Assembly: GCF_000421645.1 (NCBI RefSeq)
Contig: NZ_ATXK01000011.1
Span: 90,566 to 154,565 of the forward strand
Source of the DNA: Aurantimonas coralicida DSM 14790
GTDB lineage: Bacteria; Pseudomonadota; Alphaproteobacteria; Rhizobiales; Rhizobiaceae
Reading direction: 5' to 3'
Length of the DNA: 64,000 bases
The notes beneath the pieces are model-generated. The model made no database searches and was not told where the DNA came from. It was given only the letters and a program-made list of their open reading frames with translations. The position numbers were made by a program, and so were the translations under genes. Numbering within the stretch: position 1 is the first letter of the stretch; each line of letters starts with the position of its first letter. Below, one piece after another: positions 10,054 through 19,072 of this stretch.

Positions 10054-10089
10054 AAGGGCCGCGCATCCCGGATGGAATGCGCGGCCCTT
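10054..10089. terminator. Bidirectional terminator between sgaA and typA
   Basis: A 13-bp perfect stem (10054-10066 with 10077-10089) with a 10-base loop is flanked by A-run on the left and TT on the right. It lies between convergent genes. Confidence 0.8.
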
Positions 10090-10118
10090 GATGTGTCCGG
10101 CGAATGCCGTGCGGCGGA

Positions 10119-11945
10119 TCAGGCCGCCTTGCGGCTCTTGTCGAAGCGCTTGCGCTCGTTGGAGTCGAGATAGATCTTGCGCAGACGGATCGTCTTCGGC
10201 GTCACCTCGACGAGCTCGTCGTCCTGGATCCACGACAGCGCCCGGTCGAGCGTCATGCGGATCGGCGGCGTCAGCTTGATCGCCTCGTCCTTGCCCGACG
10301 CGCGCATGTTGGTCAGCTTCTTGCCCTTCAGAACGTTCACTTCCAGATCGTTCTCGCGGGTGTGGATGCCGATGATCATGCCGGCATAGACCTTGACGCC
10401 GGCGTCGATGACCATCGGGCCGCGGTCTTCCAGGTTGAACATGGCGAAGGCCACGCTCTCGCCGGTGTCGTTGGAGATCAGGACGCCGGTGTTGCGTCCC
10501 GGCAGCTCACCCTTGAACGGGGCGTAGCTGTGGAACAGCCGGTTCATGATCGCGGTGCCGCGCGTGTCGGTCAGGAGCTCCGACTGGTAGCCGATGAGGC
10601 CGCGGGTCGGGGCATGGAAGACGAGGCGCTGACGATCGCCGCCCGACGGACGCAGCTCGATCATCTCGGCCTTGCGCTCGGACATCTTCTGCACGACGAC
10701 GCCGGAATGCTCCTCGTCGACGTCGATGACGACCTCTTCGATCGGCTCGAGCGTCTGGCCGTTCTCGTCTTCCTTCATGACGACGCGAGGACGCGAGATG
10801 CCGATCTCGAAGCCTTCGCGGCGCATGGTCTCGATCAGCACGGCCAGCTGCAGCTCGCCGCGGCCGGAGACGTAGAAGGAATCCTTGTCGGCGGCTTCCT
10901 CGATCTTCAGCGCGACGTTGCCCTCGGCTTCCTTCAACAGGCGGTCGCGGATGACGCGGCTGGTCACCTTGTCGCCCTCGGTACCGGCGAGCGGCGAATC
11001 GTTGACGATGAAGGACATCGTCACCGTCGGCGGATCGATCGGCTGGGCGTGCAGCGGCTCGTTGACCTGCGGGTCGCAGAAGGTGTCGGCCACGGTGCCC
11101 TTGGACAGGCCCGCAATGGCGACGATGTCACCGGCTTCGGCGAATTCCAGCGGCACGCGCTCGAGGCCGCGGAAGGCGAGGATCTTGGAGATGCGGCCGC
11201 TTTCCAGCAGCTTGCCGTCGCCATGCAGCACCTTGACCGCCTGGTTCGGCTTGATCGAGCCGGACTGGATGCGGCCGGTGATCAGGCGTCCGAGGAACGG
11301 GTTGGCTTCGAGGATGGTGCCGATCATCTTGAACGGCTCGTCCTTGCCGGCCGTGTCCGGCTCCGGAACATGCTTCAGGATCAGGTCGAACAGCGGGGTC
11401 AGGCCCTGGTCCTGCGGGCCTTCCGGCTCCTCGGCCATCCAGCCGCCACGGCCCGAACCGTAGAGGATCGGGAAGTCGAGCTGCTCTTCGGTCGCGTCGA
11501 GCGAGACGAACAGGTCGAAGATCTCGTTGAGGACTTCCTGATGGCGCTCGTCGGCGCGGTCGATCTTGTTGATCGCCACGATCGGCTTCAGGCCGACCTT
11601 CAGCGCCTTGCCGAGCACGAACTTGGTCTGCGGCATCGGGCCTTCCGACGCGTCGACCAGGATCACGGCGCCGTCCACCATGTTCAGGATACGCTCCACC
11701 TCGCCGCCGAAATCGGCATGGCCCGGGGTGTCGACGATGTTGATGCGGGTATCCTTCCACTCGACCGAAGTCGCCTTGGCCAGGATGGTGATGCCCCGCT
11801 CCTTCTCCAGGTCGTTGGAGTCCATCGCGCGGTCTTCGGTGCGCTGGTTCTCGCGGAACGATCCCGACTGCGCCAGGAGCTTGTCGACGAGTGTGGTTTT
11901 GCCATGATCGACATGCGCGATGATCGCGATGTTGCGGAGCTTCAT
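10119..11945 (-). CDS. typA: Ribosome-associated GTPase TypA/BipA
   Basis: A 608-residue translational GTPase. The G1 motif HVDHGKTTL starts near residue 11, the switch region has [16 protein letters not shown], and [16 protein letters not shown] and NKIDR give G3 and G4. Then come EF-G-like domains II, III and V and the BipA C-terminal domain. It binds the ribosome and assists 50S assembly and growth at low temperature or under stress. The frame opens at a GTG three codons earlier; the ATG at 11945 is the family start, with GGTGA 6 bases before it. The gene is monocistronic. Confidence 0.95.
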   Translation of the reverse strand: MKLRNIAIIAHVDHGKTTLVDKLLAQSGSFRENQRTEDRAMDSNDLEKERGITILAKATSVEWKDTRINIVDTPGHADFGGEVERILNMVDGAVILVDASEGPMPQTKFVLGKALKVGLKPIVAINKIDRADERHQEVLNEIFDLFVSLDATEEQLDFPILYGSGRGGWMAEEPEGPQDQGLTPLFDLILKHVPEPDTAGKDEPFKMIGTILEANPFLGRLITGRIQSGSIKPNQAVKVLHGDGKLLESGRISKILAFRGLERVPLEFAEAGDIVAIAGLSKGTVADTFCDPQVNEPLHAQPIDPPTVTMSFIVNDSPLAGTEGDKVTSRVIRDRLLKEAEGNVALKIEEAADKDSFYVSGRGELQLAVLIETMRREGFEIGISRPRVVMKEDENGQTLEPIEEVVIDVDEEHSGVVVQKMSERKAEMIELRPSGGDRQRLVFHAPTRGLIGYQSELLTDTRGTAIMNRLFHSYAPFKGELPGRNTGVLISNDTGESVAFAMFNLEDRGPMVIDAGVKVYAGMIIGIHTRENDLEVNVLKGKKLTNMRASGKDEAIKLTPPIRMTLDRALSWIQDDELVEVTPKTIRLRKIYLDSNERKRFDKSRKAA

Positions 11946-12256
11946 AAGTGTCACCGGAAACGAGTTAAGGCCGCGGCGGGACCATCAATGGTCCACCCGG
12001 CGCGAATTCCACGCTCCCATACAGCAATTTGTGCGGGTGCGAAAGGTGGAGGCGTGTTTATGCGGCGCGACCCGCCCGTCCTCTTCACGGAAGACGGGGC
12101 GAACGCGACCGAACGAGCAACCCACATAGTCATTCTGCGCCCCGGACACAACAACCCGGCGCGATACATGCCACAACCGGACTTGACACAACGGAACAAA
12201 GGACGAACCATTTGCCCGCTGGAGTTCGATTCGCAGTCCTGCGGAAGGATGACACC
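11946..12256. other. Intergenic region between typA and the 69-residue gene
   Basis: These 311 bases must hold the typA promoter (minus) and that of the next gene (plus). A TTGACA hexamer at 12183-12188 is a possible -35 box for the plus-strand gene; no good -10 box is obvious at the right spacing. An open frame from 12060 to 12260 with AAGGTGGAGG before its ATG has no recognisable composition and I do not call it a gene. Confidence 0.5.
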
Positions 12257-12466
12257 ATGACGACTGACAGCGGAAAAACCTTTCGGAATGCCGGGTCCGG
12301 TCAATACGTGACCAAGCGCTACGCCGAGACGCACCCCCACACGACGATCAGCGAGACCAGGGGCGGCGGCTCGACCCACGGCGCGCATCGCAGCGCGATC
12401 ACCGGCCGCTTCGTCGGGCCGGCCGCGGCGGGCCGCTGGCCGGACCGGACCATCAAGGACAGCTGA
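12257..12466 (+). CDS. Small protein of two tandem G-[QR]-[YF]-V motifs, function unknown
   Basis: A 69-residue soluble protein with a good start: GAAGGA is spaced 7 bases from the ATG. It consists of two copies of one motif that align without gaps. Copy 1 has R10, G15-Q-Y-V18, A23, P27, T30-I31 and E33. Copy 2 has R45, G50-R-F-V53, A58, P62, T65-I66 and D68. The spacing of the shared residues is identical in both (for example G to P is 12 in each). A similar motif is known to me from small uncharacterised bacterial and phage proteins, but I cannot assign a function. There is no signal peptide and no membrane span. Confidence 0.75.
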   Translation: MTTDSGKTFRNAGSGQYVTKRYAETHPHTTISETRGGGSTHGAHRSAITGRFVGPAAAGRWPDRTIKDS

Positions 12467-12558
12467 TCCGTCACGGCATCCGCGCCCGCCGACCAGGAAC
12501 CGGGCGACCGGCTGAAGCACGTGGCTCAGCCGGCCGGCCTGTCTGTCCCGCCGCTGCG

Positions 12559-14142
12559 TCACCCGCGCCGGACGGGGTCGAGCGTCGTCGTCCAGAGCTC
12601 CGTGTCGTCGGCATCCATCAGCCGGACCGTCATCTGCTCGCTGTCGCCGTCGATCTCGACGAGGCCGAAGAACTGCAGGCCCATGGACGGCGGCAGGTTG
12701 GCGCCCTGCTCCTCGGTCGGCGCCTTCACGAACCGCACCTCCGGCCCGAAGGTCTTGTCGAGATCGTTGGGGCCGAAGGTACCGGCATGGATCGGGCCCG
12801 ACACGAACTCCCAGAAGGGGTCGAAATCCTGGAAGGCGGCGCGATCCGGGCTGTAGTGATGGGCCGCCGTGTAGTGGACATCGGCGGTGAGCCAGACCGT
12901 GTTGGCAATGCCGGCCGACTTGATGAAGCGCAGGAGGTCGGCGAATTCCATCTCGCGGCCCTTCGGCGCGCCGCCATCATTGTTGGACACCGCCTCGACG
13001 AGCTTCCTGTCGCCGACATTGTCCCAGACGACGAGGCCGATCGGCATGTCGGAGGCGATCACCTTCCAGGTGGCGTCTGACTTGGCCAGCTCCCGCTTCA
13101 GCCAGGCGATCTGCTCGGCGCCCATCATCTGCGTCGCCTCGGACGCCTCGGTTTCCAGCCCCTCGGTGTTGCCGCCGCGATAGGAGCGCAGGTCGAGGAA
13201 GAACACGTCGAGCAGCGGGCCATAGGCGATCTTGCGATAGACCCGGCCGGGCTCCTCGGCGACGTAGCCGATGGGCGTCATCTCATGGAAGGCGCGCGCG
13301 CTGCGAGCGGCCAGGAGGGCGATGTCCTTGACCGCATAGCGGTCGTCGGCAGTCAGGTCCTTGGCCGAGGACCAGTTGTTGATGACCTCGTGGTCGTCCC
13401 ACTGGAAGAAGGTCGGGACGCGCGCATTCATCGCCTGGACGTTCTTGTCCATGAGATTGTACTTCCACTGGCCGCGATACTCGTCCAGCGTCTCGGCGAC
13501 CTTTTCCTTCTCCGGGATGAGAAGGTTCTTCCAGACGCTGCCGTCGGCAAGTTCCACGCTCTCCTTCAGCGGGCCGTCGGCGTAGATCGTGTCGCCCGAA
13601 TGCAGGAAGAAGTCCGGCTCGTGCTTTGCCATGGTGGCGTAGGCCTTCATGCCGCCGCGGCTCTCGTCGATGCCCCAGCCCTGCCCGACCGTGTCGCCGG
13701 ACCAGGCAAAGCGGATCGAGCGGCGCGACGCCGGCGCCGTGCGGAAGCGCCCGACGATGGGCTCGGAGACGCCGTTGACGTCGCCGAGATCGGTGGCGAC
13801 GGCACACCAGAAGATCTCCTGGTCCGATGGCAGCCCGGCGATCAGCCGCTTGGCGGTGAAGTCGGATTCCGGCAGCGTCGTCAGGCTGTGCAGCTTCTTC
13901 GCATCGGCAAAACTCTCGGTCGTCGCCCATTCGAAATCGATGCGCGACGGCCGGTCGGCCCGCGTCCACACCATGCCGGAGGTGGCGTCCACGTCGCCGG
14001 TCTGGACGCCGTGGGTGAAGGCCGGGCGGCTGGCCGCACGGCTGATCGCCGGCATGGCAAGGCCGGAACCGGCGACGAGCGCCGCCGCCCCCGACGAGGC
14101 GAGGAAGCGGCGGCGGGACAGGGGAAAGCGTTTCGCAGACAT
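12559..14142 (-). CDS. phoD: Alkaline phosphatase D (PhoD-like), Tat-exported
   Basis: A 527-residue secreted phosphodiesterase/phosphomonoesterase. The N-terminus has the twin-arginine motif SRRRFLA at residues 9-15, a hydrophobic stretch and a probable cleavage after SRA. FTHGVQTGDVDATSGMVWTRAD is the PhoD N-terminal domain. The metallophosphatase core shows SGDTIYADGP and FFQWDDHEVINNWS and later TADVHYTAAHHY, whose Asp, Asn and His residues bind metal. GGAGGTT lies 5 bases before the ATG at 14142, which excludes a start 30 codons upstream. PhoD enzymes scavenge phosphate from diesters and are usually induced by phosphate starvation; I saw no clear Pho box. Confidence 0.93.
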   Translation of the reverse strand: MSAKRFPLSRRRFLASSGAAALVAGSGLAMPAISRAASRPAFTHGVQTGDVDATSGMVWTRADRPSRIDFEWATTESFADAKKLHSLTTLPESDFTAKRLIAGLPSDQEIFWCAVATDLGDVNGVSEPIVGRFRTAPASRRSIRFAWSGDTVGQGWGIDESRGGMKAYATMAKHEPDFFLHSGDTIYADGPLKESVELADGSVWKNLLIPEKEKVAETLDEYRGQWKYNLMDKNVQAMNARVPTFFQWDDHEVINNWSSAKDLTADDRYAVKDIALLAARSARAFHEMTPIGYVAEEPGRVYRKIAYGPLLDVFFLDLRSYRGGNTEGLETEASEATQMMGAEQIAWLKRELAKSDATWKVIASDMPIGLVVWDNVGDRKLVEAVSNNDGGAPKGREMEFADLLRFIKSAGIANTVWLTADVHYTAAHHYSPDRAAFQDFDPFWEFVSGPIHAGTFGPNDLDKTFGPEVRFVKAPTEEQGANLPPSMGLQFFGLVEIDGDSEQMTVRLMDADDTELWTTTLDPVRRG

Positions 14143-14287
14143 CGGGGAACCTCCAGCAGAAAGAGGCCCGCACCATCGCCAGCTTGCGTGGCAGGGCGAT
14201 TGCAGCCCTGCGAAACTTTCGAGTCGTTCCAAACTGCGGCGGCGCCAGCGAAATTCCGGCCCGCCGCAGCAAGGAACGGCCCTGGCC

Positions 14288-16345
14288 TCAGCCGGTCACG
14301 AAGCCGCGCTTGCGCAACAGCGCCCCGGAGGTCGGCATGCGGCCCCGGAAGGCGGTGTAGAGGTCCGCTGCGTCCTGCGAATTGCCGGCCGAATAGACAT
14401 GCTCCAGGAGCCGCCCGGCCGTCTCGGGATCGAACGGATCGCCGGCCTCCTCGAACGCCTCGAAGGCGTCGGCGTCGAGCACCTCCGACCACATGTAGGA
14501 ATAATAGCCGGCCGAATAGCCGTCGCCCGAGAAGATATGGGCGAAGTGCGGCGAGCGGTGACGCATGACGATCTCGCGCGGCATGCCCAGCTCTTCCAGC
14601 ATGGCCCGCTCGGCGGCCAGCGGCTGGTCCGGCACCTCGCGCAATTCGTGGAGGCCGAGATCGATCAGCGCCGAGGCGGTGTATTCGACGGTGTCGAAGC
14701 CCGCGTCGAAGCTTTTCGCGGCCAGCATCTTGTCGAGCAACGGCTTCGGCAGCGGCTCGCCGGTCCGCACATGCCGCGCATGCTCCGCAAGCACGGAAGG
14801 AACGGTGAGCCAGTGCTCGTAGAGCTGCGAGGGCAGCTCGACGAAATCGCGGGCCACCGACGTGCCGGACAGCGACGGCCAGGTCACGTCGGACAGGAGC
14901 CCGTGCAGGGCATGGCCGAATTCGTGAAACAGCGTGCGGGCGTCGTCGAGCGACAGCAGCGCCGGCTGGCCGGCGCTCGGCTTGGCGAAATTGCAGACAT
15001 TGTAGATGATCGGCAGCTGCCCGCCATCGAGCTTGTGCTGGCTGCGCAACGCGCTCATCCAGGCGCCGGACCGCTTCGACTGGCGGGCGAAATAATCACC
15101 GAGGAAGAGCCCGCGCGGCCGGCCGTCGCGGTCGGCGACCGCCCAGACCCGCACATCCGGGTGCCAGGCCTTCGCCTCGGGCAAGGGCGTGAAGGAGAGG
15201 CCGAACAACCGGCCGGCCACGTCGAAGGCGGCCGTGATCATCCGGTCGAGCTCGAAATACGGCTTCAGCTCGCTCTCGTCGATGGCGAACTCCCGCTGCC
15301 GCCGCTGCTCGGCGTAATAGCGCCAGTCCCAGGGCTCCAGCGGATGATTGTCGCCGCGCTCGCCGGCCAGCTGGCGCAGCGCCGCCGCATCGTCGGCCGC
15401 GCGTGTCTTGGCATGCTCCCAGACCTCTTCGAGCAGCGTGCGCACGGCCACCGGCGTCTTGGCCATCGTGTCGTCCAGCTTGTAGGCGGCGAAGCTGTCG
15501 AAGCCGAGCAGCCGCGCCTTCTCGGCCCGCAGCCGGAGAATGTCGGCCATGATCTGCCGGTTGTCCGACGCGCCCTCATTCTCGCCGCGGCTCGTCCAGG
15601 CGCGGAAGGCTTTTTCGCGCAGGTCGCGCCGTGTCGAGTAGGAGAGGAACGGCACGACCACCGAGCGCGACAGGGTGACGGCGTAGTTCTCGAGCCCGCG
15701 ATCGGCGGCAACCCCGGCCATGGTCGAGATCAGATCGTCCGGAAGACCGGCCAGATCGTCTTTTTCGAGGCTCATCACCCAATTGTGTTCGTCGGCCAGA
15801 ATGTTCTGGGAGAAGCGGGTGCCGAGCGAGGAGAGTTCGGCGTCGATCTCGGCCAGCCGCTCGCGATCGGCCCCTTCGAGCCGCGCGCCGCTGCGCACGA
15901 AGCCCGCATGGATCCGGTCGAGAAGCCGCCGGTCTTCCGGCGTCAAAGTCGCCGCTGCATCGCGATCGGCATGGACCGCATCGATACGGGCGAAAAGCGC
16001 AGCATTGAGAGTGATTTGCGACGAATGACGCGAGAGAAGCGGCGAAACGTCGCGCTCGACCCCCTGCAATGCCGGGTTCGTATGGGCACCGGCAAGGGTG
16101 AAGAAGATCCGCGCCACCTCCTCCAGCTTCCGGCCGGCGCGCTCCAGGGCAGCGATCGTATTGTCGAAATCGGCAGGCGCCGTGTTCTCGGCGATCGCCG
16201 TGATTTCAGACAGATGCTCGCTCATGGCGGCGCGAAACGCGTCCGGAAAATCTTCGGGACGGAATTGATCGAAGTCAGGTACTTCGCTGGCTAATGCGTC
16301 AGGATGGTTATCGTCGAGCGGGACTGCGTGGTGCAAATCGTTCAT
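14288..16345 (-). CDS. M3 family metallopeptidase (Dcp / oligopeptidase A type)
   Basis: A 685-residue cytoplasmic zinc peptidase that degrades short peptides. The HEFGH motif is near residue 473, and the third zinc ligand is expected in the following helix (RDFVELPSQ). The region HRSPHFAHIFSGDGYSAGYYSYMWSEVL is strongly conserved in the family. Starts at 16372 or further upstream are possible; the ATG at 16345 is preferred because of AAAGGC 8 bases before it and a family-like length. Whether it is Dcp (dipeptidyl carboxypeptidase) or oligopeptidase A cannot be settled by sequence alone. It is divergent from the marR gene. Confidence 0.9.
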   Translation of the reverse strand: MNDLHHAVPLDDNHPDALASEVPDFDQFRPEDFPDAFRAAMSEHLSEITAIAENTAPADFDNTIAALERAGRKLEEVARIFFTLAGAHTNPALQGVERDVSPLLSRHSSQITLNAALFARIDAVHADRDAAATLTPEDRRLLDRIHAGFVRSGARLEGADRERLAEIDAELSSLGTRFSQNILADEHNWVMSLEKDDLAGLPDDLISTMAGVAADRGLENYAVTLSRSVVVPFLSYSTRRDLREKAFRAWTSRGENEGASDNRQIMADILRLRAEKARLLGFDSFAAYKLDDTMAKTPVAVRTLLEEVWEHAKTRAADDAAALRQLAGERGDNHPLEPWDWRYYAEQRRQREFAIDESELKPYFELDRMITAAFDVAGRLFGLSFTPLPEAKAWHPDVRVWAVADRDGRPRGLFLGDYFARQSKRSGAWMSALRSQHKLDGGQLPIIYNVCNFAKPSAGQPALLSLDDARTLFHEFGHALHGLLSDVTWPSLSGTSVARDFVELPSQLYEHWLTVPSVLAEHARHVRTGEPLPKPLLDKMLAAKSFDAGFDTVEYTASALIDLGLHELREVPDQPLAAERAMLEELGMPREIVMRHRSPHFAHIFSGDGYSAGYYSYMWSEVLDADAFEAFEEAGDPFDPETAGRLLEHVYSAGNSQDAADLYTAFRGRMPTSGALLRKRGFVTG

Positions 16346-16537
16346 CTGTCTGCCTTTATCCGCCTCTGCCATGCGCGTGTTCCACGTGTAGATGATGCGG
16401 ACAGGGTTCAGATGAAAGACCATCGTGCTATTCTGGTCGTGCCGACAGGGTGAAATCCTTCACCCCGGCATTGAGCGAGTAATGTCATTCAGAGCCGGGA
16501 CGGCTCACCGGAAAACGTGAAACAAGGGCCGCAACCA

Positions 16538-17056
16538 ATGTCGCAACTTCTACCGGGCAACGCCCTTGGCTTTGTTATCGTGGACCTCGGGCGGCTGTAT
16601 CGGCAGGCTTTCGAGAAAGCGGTCATCGACGCGGGAATGGAACTGACCCCGGGCGAGATCAGGGCGCTCGCCTATGTCGGCCGCTACAGCGGCTCGCGTC
16701 AGGCGGTTCTGGCCGAGCGGATGGGCGTCGAACCGATGACCCTGTCGGCCTATCTCGACCGGCTCGAGGCGCGCGGCCTGATCAGCCGCTCGGTCGACCC
16801 CAACGACCGCCGCGCCAAGGTCATCGCGCCGACCAGCTCCGCCGAGCGGGTGTTCGAGGAAGCCCGGCCCGTCGCCCTCGCGGTCTATGAGCGCACCGTC
16901 AGCGGCCTGTCCGAGGACGAGCGCAAGACCGTCGACGTCATCATGCGCAAGATGCGGGCGAACCTGACCAACGTGCCGCTGAGCGACGGCGACGACCGCG
17001 ACGCGCCGGAGCCCCTCGCCGATGTCGCGGAGATGCGGGTACAGGGCGCAGCCTAA
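16538..17056 (+). CDS. MarR family transcriptional regulator
   Basis: A 172-residue winged-helix protein. LTPGEIRALAYVGRYSGSRQAVLAERMGVEPMTLSAYLDRLEARGLISRSVDPNDRRAKVIAPT is a complete MarR DNA-binding domain, with the DPNDRRAK wing. The long C-terminal helix supports dimerisation. The start at 16538 has AAGGG about 10 bases upstream; a GTG at 16517 is possible. The gene lies 123 bases upstream of an exporter on the same strand and is divergent from the M3 peptidase. By analogy with other MarR-exporter pairs it probably represses the exporter; the ligand is unknown. Confidence 0.9.
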   Translation: MSQLLPGNALGFVIVDLGRLYRQAFEKAVIDAGMELTPGEIRALAYVGRYSGSRQAVLAERMGVEPMTLSAYLDRLEARGLISRSVDPNDRRAKVIAPTSSAERVFEEARPVALAVYERTVSGLSEDERKTVDVIMRKMRANLTNVPLSDGDDRDAPEPLADVAEMRVQGAA

Positions 17057-17179
17057 GGCTCCCTTACGTCTGGCAAGGGCGACGCGTCGACCCTAGATGG
17101 CGGTGATCGGGACGGAACGGCGTGCATCGCGCGGCGTTGCCGTCCCTTTCCGGACAGCCACTCACCACGGACCGCCGCC

Positions 17180-18442
17180 TTGACCGCACAAACTGCCCGC
17201 GCGCCCATCATGTCGGAGCGCCGGACGAGCCTCATCGGCGGTTGCCTCGTGGCGATCGGCCCGATCTCCATGGCGCTCTACACGCCGGCCATGCCGACGC
17301 TGGTCGCCGAGTTCGACACCACCGAATCGATGATCAAGCTGTCGCTGGCGGTCTATTTCGCCGGCTTCGCGCTGACCCAGCTCGTCTGCGGGCCGATGTC
17401 CGACGCCTTCGGACGGCGCGTCACCACGCTCGGCTTCATGGTGCTGTACCTGGCCGGCGCAATCCTCGCCATGGCCGCGGCGAATGTCGAGATGCTGATC
17501 GCCGCCCGCATCCTGCAGGGTGTCGGCGCCTCGGTGGGCGTCGCCACCGCCCGCGCCATCGTCCGCGACCAGTTCGAGGGCGAGACCTCCTCGCGGATCA
17601 TGAACACCATCGGCATCATCCTGGCGCTCGGTCCCGCCGTCTCCCCGACCATCGGCGGCCTGACGCTGGAGCTCGCCGGCTGGTACGCGATCTTCGTGGT
17701 GATGATGTTCTTCGGCCTGATCGTCATCGGCGTCACCCTCGGCGCCATGCGCGAGACCGTCGTGCCCGATCCCAGCCGCATCCAGCCGAAGGCGATCCTG
17801 CATTCCTACCGGCGGCTGATCAGCAACCGCCACTTCATGGCGACGAGCCTCACGGTCGCCGGCTCGGTCGGCGCGCTCTACACCCTCGCAACGGTCCTGC
17901 CCTTCGTCCTGATCGAGCGCGCCGGGCTGACGCCGACCGAATACGGCATCGGCATGCTCGGCCAGTCCGGCATGTTCTTCTCCGGCTCGCTGGCCATGCG
18001 CTACCTGATGACCCGCACCAGCGCCTATCGCCTCGTCCCGGTCGGCCTCGGCTTCATCGGAGCCGGCGCTCTGTCGATCGCCCTGTCGATCGCGGTTCTG
18101 CCGGTGTCCTATCTGTCGATCATGGTGCCGGTCGGCCTCTACGCCTTCGGCATCGCCTTCGTCATGCCGGCCATGACCACGGCGTCGCTGGCGCCATTCC
18201 CGCACATGGCGGGCGCCGCCTCGGCGATGATGGGCTTCATCCAGATGGGAGCCGGCCTCGTCGGCGGCGCGATCTGCGCGGCGATCGGCGAGCCGGTGCT
18301 GGCCACGCAGATCGTCATCCCGGCCCTCGGGGTGATCGCCATCGGCTCCTATGCGGTCTATCGGACGCGTCCGCATCTGGCCGAGCCGGAGCCCGCGCCC
18401 GAAGTGCCGGCGCCGGAACTCAGCTACGACGGCCGCGGCTGA
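17180..18442 (+). CDS. MFS multidrug efflux transporter, Bcr/CflA family
   Basis: A 420-residue protein with 12 predicted spans. The N-terminal half has ISMALYTPAMPTLVAEF and the loop GPMSDAFGRRVTTLG, and R-I-L-Q-G-V-G-A-S follows in helix 4; this is the Bcr/CflA drug-export group. The frame starts with TTG at 17180. An ATG at 17210 would shorten it by 10 residues, and neither has a strong ribosome site. It follows a MarR regulator, which suggests induction by a toxic compound. The substrate is not predictable. Confidence 0.88.
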   Translation: MTAQTARAPIMSERRTSLIGGCLVAIGPISMALYTPAMPTLVAEFDTTESMIKLSLAVYFAGFALTQLVCGPMSDAFGRRVTTLGFMVLYLAGAILAMAAANVEMLIAARILQGVGASVGVATARAIVRDQFEGETSSRIMNTIGIILALGPAVSPTIGGLTLELAGWYAIFVVMMFFGLIVIGVTLGAMRETVVPDPSRIQPKAILHSYRRLISNRHFMATSLTVAGSVGALYTLATVLPFVLIERAGLTPTEYGIGMLGQSGMFFSGSLAMRYLMTRTSAYRLVPVGLGFIGAGALSIALSIAVLPVSYLSIMVPVGLYAFGIAFVMPAMTTASLAPFPHMAGAASAMMGFIQMGAGLVGGAICAAIGEPVLATQIVIPALGVIAIGSYAVYRTRPHLAEPEPAPEVPAPELSYDGRG

Positions 18443-18484
18443 CCCTGCGGTTCGTCCCGTGCTCCGCAGGGCATCAGGGCCGGG

Positions 18485-19072
18485 TCAGAAGATGCCGGGA
18501 ATGATCCGTGCCGTGCGCGCCCGGTAGGCGCGATATTCGTCGCCGAAGGCCTCTTCCATCATCCGTTCCTCCGGCGCGACCCGGGCCGCGAAGAGGATGC
18601 CGAAGCCGATCAGCCCCGCCGGCCCGGCGATCCAGTTGGGAACCAGCAGCGCCTGCGCCAGCGCCATGGTCCAGAAGGCCGAATACATGGGGTGCCGCAC
18701 CCGCCGGTAGATGCCCGAGGTCACCAGCCTGTGCTTCTCGCGGATGTCGAGCGAGACCGACCACATCTTGCCGAGCGCTTTGTGGGTCTTGCGGAAGAGG
18801 ACGAGCGCGCCGGCCATGGCGCCGAGCCCCAGAGCGATCTGCCACCAGGCCGGATCATAGGTGGCGGATTCCGGCCAGCCGGTGGCGACGAACACGCCCG
18901 GCAGGATGCCGAGCCCCGTCAGCGAGATCGCCATGCGCAGCGTTTCCGCCGGACCGCGGCGGCTGCGCTCGACACGGGCGCGCTTGGCCCGCCGCTCGAA
19001 CGGGTAGCGGATCACGTACCAGCCCGCGACCATCAGCGCCCAGGCGACCGATCCGACGAGGGCCGGCGTCAC
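18485..19072 (-). CDS. Membrane methyltransferase of the isoprenylcysteine O-methyltransferase (ICMT/PEMT) superfamily
   Basis: A 195-residue protein with about five hydrophobic segments. The C-terminal part LVTSGIYRRVRHPMYSAFW and, later, EERMMEEAFGDEYRAYRAR carry the RHP and E-E-x-x-L/M motifs of the ICMT/PEMT fold, which binds S-adenosylmethionine at the membrane. It starts with GTG, and its start overlaps the stop of the upstream hydrolase gene by four bases (GTGA), so the two are translated as a pair. The substrate is unknown. Confidence 0.82.
   Translation of the reverse strand: MTPALVGSVAWALMVAGWYVIRYPFERRAKRARVERSRRGPAETLRMAISLTGLGILPGVFVATGWPESATYDPAWWQIALGLGAMAGALVLFRKTHKALGKMWSVSLDIREKHRLVTSGIYRRVRHPMYSAFWTMALAQALLVPNWIAGPAGLIGFGILFAARVAPEERMMEEAFGDEYRAYRARTARIIPGIF

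Noticed and set aside
10104..12260. A 718-codon plus-strand frame
   Set aside because: Antisense to typA; its last part from 12060 has AAGGTGGAGG before an ATG, but the composition is not protein-like and it overlaps the better supported 69-residue gene.
13649..16294. An 881-codon plus-strand frame
   Set aside because: Antisense to the M3 peptidase and phoD, which both have clear catalytic motifs.
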